From IMG/VR virus record IMGVR_UViG_3300044522_000255, positions 1-38,180 of that record: DNA of 38,180 nucleotides. One strand, 5' to 3'. This document shows, piece by piece, positions 31,646 through 38,180 of the stretch. The stretch's first letter is position 1. Each line of letters begins with the position of its first letter. The position numbers were made by a program, and so were the translations under genes. The notes beneath the pieces were generated by a model. It saw only the letters and a list, made by a program, of their open reading frames with translations, did not search any database and was not told the DNA's origin. The stretch comes from a virus.

Positions 31646-31815
31646 TCTGGGTACGCGATGACTGACATATCGGATTGTGAATAATGGATGAGCCGACCGT
31701 CTTTACCGATAGCCACCCATGTTGGGGCATCCGAATCACACAAGCAGCCGACATTGAGTTTCGGGTCGTGAACGATGACAGATTTACAAGCGTTACATTT
31801 CACTTGGTAAATCAT
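31642..31815 (-). CDS. Zinc-ribbon protein (57 aa)
   Basis: MIYQVKCNACKSVIVHDP...GCLCDSDAPTW: knuckles C7/C10 and C24/C26 of a zinc ribbon, then a beta tail. ATGA overlaps at both ends. Function unknown. Confidence 0.6.
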   Translation of the reverse strand: MIYQVKCNACKSVIVHDPKLNVGCLCDSDAPTWVAIGKDGRLIHYSQSDMSVIAYPE

Positions 31816-32309
31816 TGTTGTGGCTCATTCAGGTGACTTATAGAAATTGTGCGTGTGTTTTCAGGATCATACGAGGATGGTGTCCCCAACTCCCACGCTT
31901 CAAGTTGTTCTTTCCAGCCAAATAATTCAACCGATTTCAGTTCAGGCATCACCGGTTTTGCAACCCACAAAACCAAACCGTGAACACCGTTTTGTCGCTT
32001 CCTCACAGCAGCACCGCTACTAGTTCTTATGCGCCTCACCTCAATGTTTTTCCCTACATCGGGAATTGTTCGATACAGGTGATGTTCGGATTTGTGCCAC
32101 ACATGACCAGACCAATATTTGTTGGTGTGTTTGGCTACAGCAAGTTCGCAGACCGCAGCAGCAACCTGTGCTGTTCTGTTGTCCTCCTGTAGTGCCTTGT
32201 TGCTGTAATGGGCTGCATCAAAAGCCCCCCAGTTGGCCGTATATCTGCGAATGCCAACATCACAAGCGTGTTCGTATTCCCAAGCGGTTAGTTCAACGGT
32301 GACGCTCAT
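31812..32309 (-). CDS. Hypothetical protein, possible nuclease-like fold (165 aa)
   Basis: Starts at the ATG 32309 (MSVTVELTAWEYEHACDVGIRRY). The sequence has a helix AAVCELAVAKHTNKYWSG, strands EVRRIRTSSGAAVRKRQNG and GLVLWVAK. E...(R/K) spacing of this kind (conserved Glu in a helix, then a strand with polar residues) occurs in restriction-like folds and in small phage proteins annotated as hypothetical. I cannot assign it. Translationally coupled on both sides. Confidence 0.5.
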   Translation of the reverse strand: MSVTVELTAWEYEHACDVGIRRYTANWGAFDAAHYSNKALQEDNRTAQVAAAVCELAVAKHTNKYWSGHVWHKSEHHLYRTIPDVGKNIEVRRIRTSSGAAVRKRQNGVHGLVLWVAKPVMPELKSVELFGWKEQLEAWELGTPSSYDPENTRTISISHLNEPQQ

Positions 32310-32482
32310 TGTTCGTCTGCTATCCACGGTTCAATCTCGTCTTCGGGTACATCAACAGCAAGCATGAAGGTGTTGCCGTAGCGCACATCATATTTGTTGC
32401 CTGTGCCATCAACGATCACGGATTCGATTGTCCCCGACTCGTCATCAATGATCACCCTGTCACCCACATTGAACAATCTCAT
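32306..32482 (-). CDS. SH3-like small protein (58 aa)
   Basis: MRLFNVGDRVIIDDESGTIESVIVDGTGNKYDVRYGN: the VGDRV start and alternating strands are typical of an SH3/KOW-like barrel. Acidic C-terminus. ATGA overlaps at both ends. Confidence 0.6.
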   Translation of the reverse strand: MRLFNVGDRVIIDDESGTIESVIVDGTGNKYDVRYGNTFMLAVDVPEDEIEPWIADEQ

Positions 32483-32622
32483 ACGATGCTCGCCCTGACA
32501 TCACGGATCTGTTGACGTAAACGCTCAATCTCTGACCGCAACTGTCTGATTTCTTCCATACGTTCAGCGATCATAAACGCTGCTGTCTCACGCTGATACA
32601 ACAACTCTTTCATTGAACTCAT
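32479..32622 (-). CDS. Coiled-coil miniprotein (47 aa)
   Basis: One amphipathic helix throughout (ERMEEIRQLRSEIERLRQQIRDVR). Good ribosome site AGGAGAACCGGTA. Probably oligomerises; role unknown. Confidence 0.6.
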   Translation of the reverse strand: MSSMKELLYQRETAAFMIAERMEEIRQLRSEIERLRQQIRDVRASIV

Positions 32623-32645
32623 TACCGGTTCTCCTTTGCCTGGGT

Positions 32646-33848
32646 TTATAAAACTGCTAAATCAGAATAGTTGCGGATGTCATGGCGACCCACCAAAAAT
32701 GTGAGTACACCTGCTGTAGACCAAATACCTTTAGAGTCGGCAAACCATTTGCTACCACCATCCAAAGACGGACACTGCAACGATGTGTACGCCCCGTGAT
32801 CGATGATTTCTAAATGATGATAGTGGGCTGTCACCCACAGATCGGGTTCTCTGCCTTCCTCACGTAACACTTTAATCGACTGGGCGTTAAACCAATCTAC
32901 CTTTTTGCCCGATATTTTGTGGCCGTGAGCGAACGCCACTTTCACATCCGACAAAACTTTTGTTGTCACCATCTCGTCATGTGGAATAGTCCATTCCAGG
33001 TTCGGTACATGACCGTCAAGTATCCGATACAACGCATCCAGCAGAAACCCTCCAGAGTTGTCGCTATCAGAAGTAACCTGTTTACCACCGCGTCGCATCC
33101 ACTCACCATGATTACATAGCACACCGACCACATCCAACCGTGGTGTGAGTGGTGCAAGCGTGGTTATTGCTTTAGCAAACAGGTCGATACCAAGTAGCAA
33201 CTGTTGGCGTTGGGTGAGTTCGACTGTAAACAACTGGCTGGCATAGTTGCCGTCGCAACCCTCAAACGGATCACCCATATTTGTGAACGCGACACCCTCA
33301 ATGTTGTGTCCGGCACGTTGTAGTTCTTTGATCCGTTTCACACCTGCATCAATCGAAGCGACCATACGTTCCACTGTCGCAGCGACACCACCACCAGCCG
33401 ATTTGCCTAACTGTAGGTCGGCCCAATTGAAAACAAAAGTGCAAGGTGTCTCATTGGATACTGTCACCTTTGTGGATGGTGGCTTCCATTTGTGAACATA
33501 CTTGCGGATGTCATCTATCTCCGCATCGTTTAACGCTGTCAAAGACTTGCGTTTGAACTTTGCTCGATACGACCACAACCAGATCAGGTCACGATCACCG
33601 TTCTCCAACCGTTTAGACGACTGCCATTTAGACATACGCACCGTGTCATCAGCAACCTCAAACACTGTTGGGTCAAGTCCGAAAGATCGCAATACTGCAT
33701 CCCAGTCACCTACAAGTTCTGTTGGCATCGCACCCGTGGAAAGTTCGCCACCATCTAAACCAACCTGCGCCCACGCCTTACCATCCACAGAATCATTGGC
33801 ACTGGCTTTCACGTTTCGTTCTTTTGCAAGATCATCAGCCAGTGACAT
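32646..33848 (-). CDS. Calcineurin-like metallophosphoesterase
   Basis: 400 aa from the ATG at 33848 behind GAGGAGAACTTAGAC. The metal-binding blocks appear in order: NWADLQLGK (family DxH replaced by D-x-Q), NMGDPFEG, CNHGEWMRRGG (GNHE-like), AFAHGHK and TAHYHH (GHxH). The N-terminal 120 residues include VLRSFGLDPTVFEV and precede the catalytic domain. Related phage enzymes may trim DNA ends or hydrolyse phosphodiesters during replication. Substrate is unknown. Its gene follows a small HTH protein, an arrangement I have seen in actinophages. Confidence 0.75.
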   Translation of the reverse strand: MSLADDLAKERNVKASANDSVDGKAWAQVGLDGGELSTGAMPTELVGDWDAVLRSFGLDPTVFEVADDTVRMSKWQSSKRLENGDRDLIWLWSYRAKFKRKSLTALNDAEIDDIRKYVHKWKPPSTKVTVSNETPCTFVFNWADLQLGKSAGGGVAATVERMVASIDAGVKRIKELQRAGHNIEGVAFTNMGDPFEGCDGNYASQLFTVELTQRQQLLLGIDLFAKAITTLAPLTPRLDVVGVLCNHGEWMRRGGKQVTSDSDNSGGFLLDALYRILDGHVPNLEWTIPHDEMVTTKVLSDVKVAFAHGHKISGKKVDWFNAQSIKVLREEGREPDLWVTAHYHHLEIIDHGAYTSLQCPSLDGGSKWFADSKGIWSTAGVLTFLVGRHDIRNYSDLAVL

Positions 33849-34098
33849 GTCTAAGTTCTCCTCTGCGATACCCGTTAATCGAACCAACACTGATCCGATG
33901 ACCACGGTTTTCTAATGCCCGACTAATTGCCGGTGCAGAAATAGTGTAGTCGTTTAACGCAGCAAGAAGATCGGCTTTGTCTTGGGTGTCTAGTTTGTTG
34001 ATGATCTGTAACAGCATCGGTATTCTGCCACTGATTGTCGTGTTACTTTTTATCTCTTGTAGCAGACTTGGTTTCACGGACTTTTTTGGCGTGTTCAA
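33835..34098 (-). CDS. Small HTH protein
   Basis: The C-terminal 50 residues (DKADLLAALNDYTISAPAISRALENRGHRISVGSINGYRRGEL) have the spacing of a helix-turn-helix: ISAPAISRALENRG for the first helices and ISVGSINGYRRG for recognition. The start is uncertain. TTG at 34098 has AGGGAG but overlaps the next gene by 56 bp; ATG at 34017 avoids overlap but has a poor ribosome site. It overlaps the phosphoesterase start. It could be a DNA-binding TerS-like factor or a regulator. Confidence 0.6.
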   Translation of the reverse strand: MNTPKKSVKPSLLQEIKSNTTISGRIPMLLQIINKLDTQDKADLLAALNDYTISAPAISRALENRGHRISVGSINGYRRGELRHVTG

Positions 34099-34234
34099 TG
34101 TGCGCTCCCTCAATCGTTTTGTTCAACTTCTCTATGATTTCCCACAGTTCGTCGGCTTGGTTTCTTGAAGGTGTGACCTTCAGCAAACTGTCGCGGATGA
34201 GCATGAGTTCAACGGTAGTGAATCCCCTCGCCAT
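34043..34234 (-). CDS. Small helical protein (63 aa)
   Basis: MARGFTTVELMLIRDSLLK followed by NQADELWEIIEKLNKTIEGA, two amphipathic helices and a Lys-rich tail. No family recognised. An in-frame TTG two codons upstream is less likely than this ATG. Confidence 0.55.
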   Translation of the reverse strand: MARGFTTVELMLIRDSLLKVTPSRNQADELWEIIEKLNKTIEGAHIEHAKKVRETKSATRDKK

Positions 34235-34256
34235 TTGCAAGCACCTTTCAATCGGT

Positions 34257-34463
34257 TTAGTTGTGCTTGGACCTTACATGGTCTGTGAGCGCGGTGTCAA
34301 TTCTATCTACTTTGTCTTCGGTTCGGTTCAAAGACTTGTGCATTCCTCTGAGGATGCCTTGCACTACGGCGTGGTCGTCACGGTTTTCTTTGCCTAGTTT
34401 GGCAACAACGATTGCTAGCAGACCAAAACTACCAGTAACGACAGCAGCCCAAACAGCATCCAT
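34257..34463 (-). CDS. Small membrane protein, holin-like (68 aa)
   Basis: Starts MDAVWAAVVTGSFGLLAIVVAKLGKENR: one N-terminal transmembrane helix, then a charged helical region (KSLNRTEDKVDRIDTALTDHV). This is the layout of class III-type holins and holin antagonists. It lies 1 bp after the endolysin stop. Function inferred from neighbourhood. Confidence 0.55.
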   Translation of the reverse strand: MDAVWAAVVTGSFGLLAIVVAKLGKENRDDHAVVQGILRGMHKSLNRTEDKVDRIDTALTDHVRSKHN

Positions 34464-34464
34464 G

Positions 34465-34992
34465 TCATACGGCTTTCGCAGCAACGAAGGCTGCAACCGC
34501 TGGTGGGACTTGGTTTCCTTGGGTGTAGCGGATGTGCCACGGTTCAGATTGGACTTCGTGTGAGAAGCCAAATAGGTGTTCGTTGTCTAGCATCCATTTG
34601 AGTCTAGGGCCTGATGCTGTAGCCACATCAACAGCAATCCCCATGTTGTGTTGCGATTTTCCTGGTGTTGCCAAACATGCCATACCTTTTTTTAGGTACC
34701 ACTTCTTGCCTTCAAAGGTGCGTGTGTCAGGGTTGCCTGTTGGTTCCAGTTGGTACCGTTGAAAGAACGCTTTGGTTTGGGATTCGAGTGTGCGATATGT
34801 GTCGCCTGCTGATGTTGGTGTCAGTTTGATACCAGCCTTTTGTGCGGCATCTACCATCGCTTCCCATGCGTCAGCAGCACAATGGTGGAGTGTGCCACCA
34901 ACAGTTTTGCGTAACTGGTCAGCAGTAAGTTTGCCTGGGACAGCGTTCTTTAGGTGGTCACAAAGTTTGACCGGCACAACTGGATACGCCAC
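34465..34992 (-). CDS. Endolysin, M15 family D,D-peptidase
   Basis: 175 aa with a GTG start. The zinc site is H115, D122 (SQHNMGIAVDV) and H153, with the general base E150 in EPWHIRY, the VanY/M15B pattern. R67 in DTYRTLESQ contacts substrate in this family. The N-terminal 40 residues hold a short helical segment. No signal peptide, so it depends on a holin. It would cut peptide bonds in the host murein. Membrane proteins lie on both sides. Confidence 0.88.
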   Translation of the reverse strand: MAYPVVPVKLCDHLKNAVPGKLTADQLRKTVGGTLHHCAADAWEAMVDAAQKAGIKLTPTSAGDTYRTLESQTKAFFQRYQLEPTGNPDTRTFEGKKWYLKKGMACLATPGKSQHNMGIAVDVATASGPRLKWMLDNEHLFGFSHEVQSEPWHIRYTQGNQVPPAVAAFVAAKAV

Positions 34993-34996
34993 AGGT

Positions 34997-35317
34997 TTAT
35001 CTGCCCGAGTTCTTGAGTCCGCCGCTACCGAAACGAAACAGATTCCTCATTATTGAAGATCCGCTTTCTCTTGTCGTGTAAGAAACACCGGCTTTGCCAG
35101 TGTCCTGGATTTTTGTTGCTCGCAACATTTTGTCGCTGGATTCTGCAATCTTGGCTTGCTGATAAGCCTTCAAGTTTTTGGTACCTTGCGCTTGCATCGC
35201 AGATTTTGCTTCATCTGCTTTACGAACTGTTGCTATCGCATCCGCCCATTTTGCGTTGTAATTGATAGGTGGTTCTTTTGAAATTGAAGGTTTGTTGGAC
35301 TTCTTTTTAGCAGCCAT
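34997..35317 (-). CDS. Basic small protein (106 aa)
   Basis: Lys/Ala-rich N-terminus (AAKKKSNKPSISKEP), a helical centre and a Gly/Arg tail (FRFGSGGLKNSGR). The stop lies 5 bp before the endolysin start. No family recognised; its charge suggests nucleic-acid or membrane-surface binding. Confidence 0.5.
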   Translation of the reverse strand: MAAKKKSNKPSISKEPPINYNAKWADAIATVRKADEAKSAMQAQGTKNLKAYQQAKIAESSDKMLRATKIQDTGKAGVSYTTRESGSSIMRNLFRFGSGGLKNSGR

Positions 35318-35553
35318 TACTTTGTCTCCTTTGCGCCGAACGCACTGTTGATTTCTTCCATTGTAAGTTTGCCATCAAGCGAAGCCTGAGCAAGTTTCTG
35401 CACAACAGTTGCACATGCAGCAAAACCAGCAAGCACAGCCGACTTCCAAATCTCTAGTTCAGGGGCAATCACAGCACTACCACCAACGATAGCCAACGCT
35501 GAGGACAGGAACACTGCCACGATACGACCTGCGATGTCTTGTGCTTTCTTCAT
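35317..35553 (-). CDS. Holin candidate (78 aa)
   Basis: Two hydrophobic helices (RIVAVFLSSALAIVGGSAVIA and SAVLAGFAACATVVQKLAQ) with a short loop and a soluble tail DGKLTMEEINSAFG. This layout is common among actinophage holins encoded just before the endolysin. It would form the membrane lesion releasing the M15 enzyme. Confidence 0.7.
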   Translation of the reverse strand: MKKAQDIAGRIVAVFLSSALAIVGGSAVIAPELEIWKSAVLAGFAACATVVQKLAQASLDGKLTMEEINSAFGAKETK

Positions 35554-35717
35554 TCTGATTCCTTTGTGCTGAGAGTTAATGCTGCGTGTAACACTAATGA
35601 TACACCAACCACCCAGATCGCTTGCCGGAGTGTTGGCCCTGACAGGGTGATGAGGACTAGTCCCGTGCCTGCGTATGTCCAGGCGTTGTCTTTGATGAGG
35701 TTGGAGAGGCGTTTCAT
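35550..35717 (-). CDS. Second small membrane protein (55 aa)
   Basis: MKRLSNLIKDNAWTY, then TGLVLITLSG and IWVVGVSLVLHAALTLS: two short hydrophobic stretches. ATGA overlap with the holin candidate gene. Two adjacent membrane proteins before an endolysin often act as holin and antiholin; here that is an inference. Confidence 0.65.
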   Translation of the reverse strand: MKRLSNLIKDNAWTYAGTGLVLITLSGPTLRQAIWVVGVSLVLHAALTLSTKESE

Positions 35718-37069
35718 TATCGTCTTATTCTAGTTGATGCCGCTGTGAGGGTTGCTCCTGCTGCGATGGCGATGAGGGTTCGTCGTTCTCCTACAGGAAT
35801 GTTTGATCCTGTTGGTACGTAGTCGTCAAATCCGCCGAAGATGTCTATGGTTGATTCGAAGGCTTCCTGAACGGCGATAGGGGCGTTTTGGATTGCTTCT
35901 GTGAGTTCGGCTATTTGGGTGTCGTCTAGTTGTTGGACTTCGATGGTTTCAAAGATTTCTGTGGCTTGTTCTTCGGTGATGACCGCCAACACGTCAGGGT
36001 TGGTGGCGAGTTCTTCGGCTTGGTCGGCTGTTACTTCGGTGTTGAGGAGTTGTTCGATGAGGGCTACGGCTTCTTCTTCGTTGAGGTCGCCGAGTGCTTC
36101 TATGGCTGTGTCGAATTGTTCTTCGGTGAGTGGTTCGCCACTGTCCACAGCGTCTAGGAGGGCTTCTACTAGTTCGGCTGGTATTTCTTCGGTTACATCT
36201 ATTGGGAGCGTCTCAGGCGTTTCTGGTGCGTCTGGCAGGGTGTCTGGTGGCAGGGTGTCAGGCACCGTGGTATCAGGAACGGTGGTGTCGGGGATGGTGG
36301 TGTCAGGTACGGTCGTGTCAGGAACCGTCGTTTTAGGTACAGTGGTATCAGGTACGGTTGTGACTACAACTGGTGGGATTGTGTCCACAAGAGGAGGAGC
36401 GTCTGATGTTTCACTGGATACTAGTGGTGGGGTGCTTGTTGTCGTCGGCAATTCTGTCGTTGCTGACTCTGGGATTGTTTCTTCTGTTGTCGTTGGGGTC
36501 AGACTCGTAGTTGTTTGAAGTGTCGTAGTAGTCAATTCTTCTTCCACAGGAACAGTCGTGGAGGGTGCAATAGTAGAAGTGGTCGTCGTTGTAGTCGTGG
36601 ATGTTGTTGTGGTGTCCCATAAAGAAAGATTAGCAATAGACAGATGACCAGGCTGGCAACAGGTATCTATCGAATATTGACGGAACGTAAAAATGTCGCC
36701 TTCAACCACAGGTACAGACATAGTTCCTGACGAAGTGTTGACTTGTGTAATCAACGTGTACACCCCATTGACACCGTACTGTGGCGGGTCATACACCCAA
36801 CCATCATTGGTTTGATATGACCAATCAAAGTCAACTGTGTTCACATCAGCAGGCACAACCGTTTCAATTTGCACCCAATGCGCCCCACCACTACAACCGT
36901 TATAGTCGGGACCATGCAAAGTGATGATGTTCTCAACTACTTCTATTGAGCCACCACAATCTTGTGACTGACTGTAGGTCCAATCACCTAGAAAATCTGC
37001 TTTAGCAGATGGTGCGAACAACGCCAAAAATGCTACAGGGGCAAAGATTAGCCAACGAGTATTACGCAC
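35717..37069 (-). CDS. Secreted, Thr/Pro-rich, membrane-anchored surface protein
   Basis: 450 aa from the GTG at 37069; an ATG 27 codons upstream would overlap the previous gene in another frame. Signal peptide 1-24 (RWLIFAPVAFLALFAPSAKA). A beta domain with five Cys follows (25-150). Next come a mucin-like Thr linker (152-215), about seven pentapeptides of the form T[VI]P[DK]T near 238-275, and an acidic helical region with repeated EEQ/ADQA words (290-410). The C-terminus YVPTGSNIPVGERRTLIAIAAGATL plus RIRR is a membrane anchor or sorting-like tail. Similar layouts occur in secreted proteins of aquatic Actinobacteria. Role unknown; host-surface remodelling is possible. Confidence 0.65.
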   Translation of the reverse strand: MRNTRWLIFAPVAFLALFAPSAKADFLGDWTYSQSQDCGGSIEVVENIITLHGPDYNGCSGGAHWVQIETVVPADVNTVDFDWSYQTNDGWVYDPPQYGVNGVYTLITQVNTSSGTMSVPVVEGDIFTFRQYSIDTCCQPGHLSIANLSLWDTTTTSTTTTTTTSTIAPSTTVPVEEELTTTTLQTTTSLTPTTTEETIPESATTELPTTTSTPPLVSSETSDAPPLVDTIPPVVVTTVPDTTVPKTTVPDTTVPDTTIPDTTVPDTTVPDTLPPDTLPDAPETPETLPIDVTEEIPAELVEALLDAVDSGEPLTEEQFDTAIEALGDLNEEEAVALIEQLLNTEVTADQAEELATNPDVLAVITEEQATEIFETIEVQQLDDTQIAELTEAIQNAPIAVQEAFESTIDIFGGFDDYVPTGSNIPVGERRTLIAIAAGATLTAASTRIRR

Positions 37070-37070
37070 A

Positions 37071-37247
37071 TCAGGCTTCAGGCTTCCATTCGGTAGCCGT
37101 GTTACCTTCAGCAACCCACGCATCATAAGCAGGCTTGTTCGGGTTGTCATCTGTTAAATGAAACGAACGCACTCCACCATCAGATAATGGTTGCAAAATG
37201 TGGCGTTGGACTTTACCAAATACTTCAGTATCAAAATAGTAAAACAT
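37071..37247 (-). CDS. Short post-fibre protein (58 aa)
   Basis: MFYYFDTEVFGKVQRHILQPLSDGG...PAYDAWVAEGNTATEWKPEA. Starts 2 bp after the tail-fibre stop. The YDAWVAEGNT end resembles small proteins encoded just after phage tail fibres, possibly assembly helpers. The stop lies 1 bp before the surface-protein GTG. Confidence 0.6.
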   Translation of the reverse strand: MFYYFDTEVFGKVQRHILQPLSDGGVRSFHLTDDNPNKPAYDAWVAEGNTATEWKPEA

Positions 37248-37249
37248 TA

Positions 37250-38180
37250 CTATGACAACTCCGCACTAAAACCGAGATAGCCAGTTGAAGTCACTGCTTT
37301 TACAACATTTGCACCACCTACAACGAATACTGCGCTTCCGTGAGTGTAGCGAATACCTGCTGAATCATCTTCGGCTTGAATTAGAGCAACAGTTCCACCA
37401 GAATAATCTAGCGCAGTAGAGAACTGATACACGCCAATGTTTGCACTATCAAGCGCAGTGACAGCACTTCTCATAGTTGTAGGAAAGCGAATAAATGTTT
37501 CAGCCAAAGTGCTTGCAGCACCTGCCCCAATATTAAATGAGTTACCTGCAGCATTTGTGGTGCGATAATAATACCGTTGGCATTTAGCCAATGTTGTGCC
37601 GTAGTCCTCAAACTCAAATGGTGTAGCAACAGAACCAACCTCAAGTTGCACACCAGTTATCTGCCAATAGTTGCTTGTCGCAGCAGCAAGGTTTGTTTGA
37701 CCTGCAGCACGATTAGCACTGGTATTAGTTTGCCAAGTGGTTGCCAAAGTACCTGAACTAAAATTACTTCCAGCCGCTAACCAAAATTGAATATCCAAAG
37801 AACGGTTTTCATCGTTATCAAAAGCACCAGTAGTGTCAGCAGGAAAAGTTATGGTTTTCTTTTCCCAAGTTCCTGAAACAGATACCGTATAGGATTTGGA
37901 AACAATACGAGTGTTATCAACATCAAATAAAGCAGCGATATATGTTCCCGTAACATTTGATTTAACCCAAAAACTTAAAGTTAATTCTTTAGCAGAAGCC
38001 GTACCTTTAAGTATCGTTTGAAGATTTTGGCCTTCTAGCCTTGTTTGTGTAATCATGTAGTCACCGGCAGAAGGTGAGGCATCAGCAGTGGTGCATAACC
38101 ATTTCCAAGATTTTTTAAAACCTGAACCTGTTGGCGCATCCGTTGTTTCAACAGAATTAGTCCAAGTACCTAAAGTTCCA
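37250..38180 (-). CDS. Tail fibre protein, C-terminal part (continues at base 1)
   Basis: The frame is open at the window edge and joins the 1-896 part. Total length is about 544 aa after merging the repeat. This part holds a carbohydrate-binding-like domain: GTWTNSVETTDAPTGSGF, ELTLSFWVKSNVTGTY, WEKKTITFPADTTGAF, then WQITGVQLEVGSVATPFE and CQRYYYRT. It is a beta-sandwich I know from fibres of aquatic phages, probably receptor-binding. The ATG at 38056 is internal; upstream codons read GTLGTW...SAGDY in frame. Confidence 0.88.
   Translation of the reverse strand, partial: GTLGTWTNSVETTDAPTGSGFKKSWKWLCTTADASPSAGDYMITQTRLEGQNLQTILKGTASAKELTLSFWVKSNVTGTYIAALFDVDNTRIVSKSYTVSVSGTWEKKTITFPADTTGAFDNDENRSLDIQFWLAAGSNFSSGTLATTWQTNTSANRAAGQTNLAAATSNYWQITGVQLEVGSVATPFEFEDYGTTLAKCQRYYYRTTNAAGNSFNIGAGAASTLAETFIRFPTTMRSAVTALDSANIGVYQFSTALDYSGGTVALIQAEDDSAGIRYTHGSAVFVVGGANVVKAVTSTGYLGFSAELS
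37989..38180. repeat. Terminal direct repeat, right copy
   Basis: Second copy of bases 1-192, differing only at 38053 (T for C at 65). Confidence 0.95.

Noticed and set aside
36240-36370. Regular short repeats that could suggest a CRISPR array
   Set aside because: They are 15-bp coding repeats (T[VI]P[DK]T) without spacers. No CRISPR array was seen anywhere in the window.
35901-36518. 205-aa plus-strand frame, Ser/Val-rich
   Set aside because: It is the mirror of the Thr/Pro/Asp repeats of the surface protein on the minus strand; low complexity and no ribosome site.
1-38180. tRNA genes, integrase, repressor, attachment site
   Set aside because: I looked for T-arm-like GGTTCRA blocks, tyrosine or serine recombinase motifs and phage repressors, and found none I could support.

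Overview
The window is a complete, or nearly complete, tailed-phage genome. Bases 1-192 and 37989-38180 are the same sequence with one mismatch, and the tail-fibre gene reads in frame across that join. The unit is therefore a circularly closing (or circularly permuted) genome of about 37,988 bp. Every gene I accept lies on the minus strand, so the biological reading order is from high to low coordinates. The likely host is an actinobacterium, probably aquatic. There is a WhiB-family Fe-S regulator with the full four-cysteine signature and GVWGGT motif, an M15 peptidase endolysin, and a Rad52-like annealing protein of the kind common in actinophages. The tail proteins resemble those of pelagic and freshwater phages. 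Host and family assignments rest on remembered family features, not on a search.

Layout in reading order. (1) Lysis and surface block, 37247-34257: a short post-fibre protein, a secreted Thr/Pro-rich surface protein with a C-terminal membrane anchor, two small membrane proteins (holin candidates), a basic protein, an M15 endolysin and another membrane protein. (2) DNA-metabolism and regulation block, 34234-26896: HTH-like protein, calcineurin-like phosphoesterase, many small proteins, YqaJ-type exonuclease, Rad52-like annealing protein, Hjc-like resolvase, secreted lysozyme-like protein, WhiB, and a zinc-finger protein. (3) Early small-gene cascade, 26822-22555: about fifteen short genes, mostly joined by ATGA or TAATG overlaps, several of them tiny zinc-ribbon proteins. 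It ends in a protein that looks like a two-domain DNA sliding clamp. (4) Largely gene-free interval, 22554-21744, with hairpins, AT-rich palindromes and a possible small gene; the best place for an origin or packaging site. (5) Virion block, 21725-1 and continuing around the join: terminase with an N-terminal HTH, portal, a giant 1664-aa internal protein and other candidate ejection proteins, scaffold, N4-gp56-type major capsid protein, decoration-like protein, a protein with nine exact 20-residue repeats, a GT4 glycosyltransferase, a cluster of tiny Lys-rich proteins, adaptor, nozzle/beta-propeller protein and tail fibre. The set suggests a podovirus.

How the parts work together. No DNA polymerase, helicase, primase, integrase or repressor is recognisable. 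The phage must borrow the host replisome, possibly steered by its own clamp, with YqaJ, Rad52 and resolvase handling recombination. Good -35/-10 promoters are visible at four minus-strand sites (8972-9002, 24470-24498, 26864-26892 and, more weakly, 31289-31317). A capsid-only transcription unit (promoter, scaffold, capsid, strong terminator) is nested in the virion operon. A 9-bp motif, GTGTATGAT, sits just upstream of TerL, the decoration gene and the tail fibre. A 15-bp start-associated sequence is repeated at four early gene junctions.
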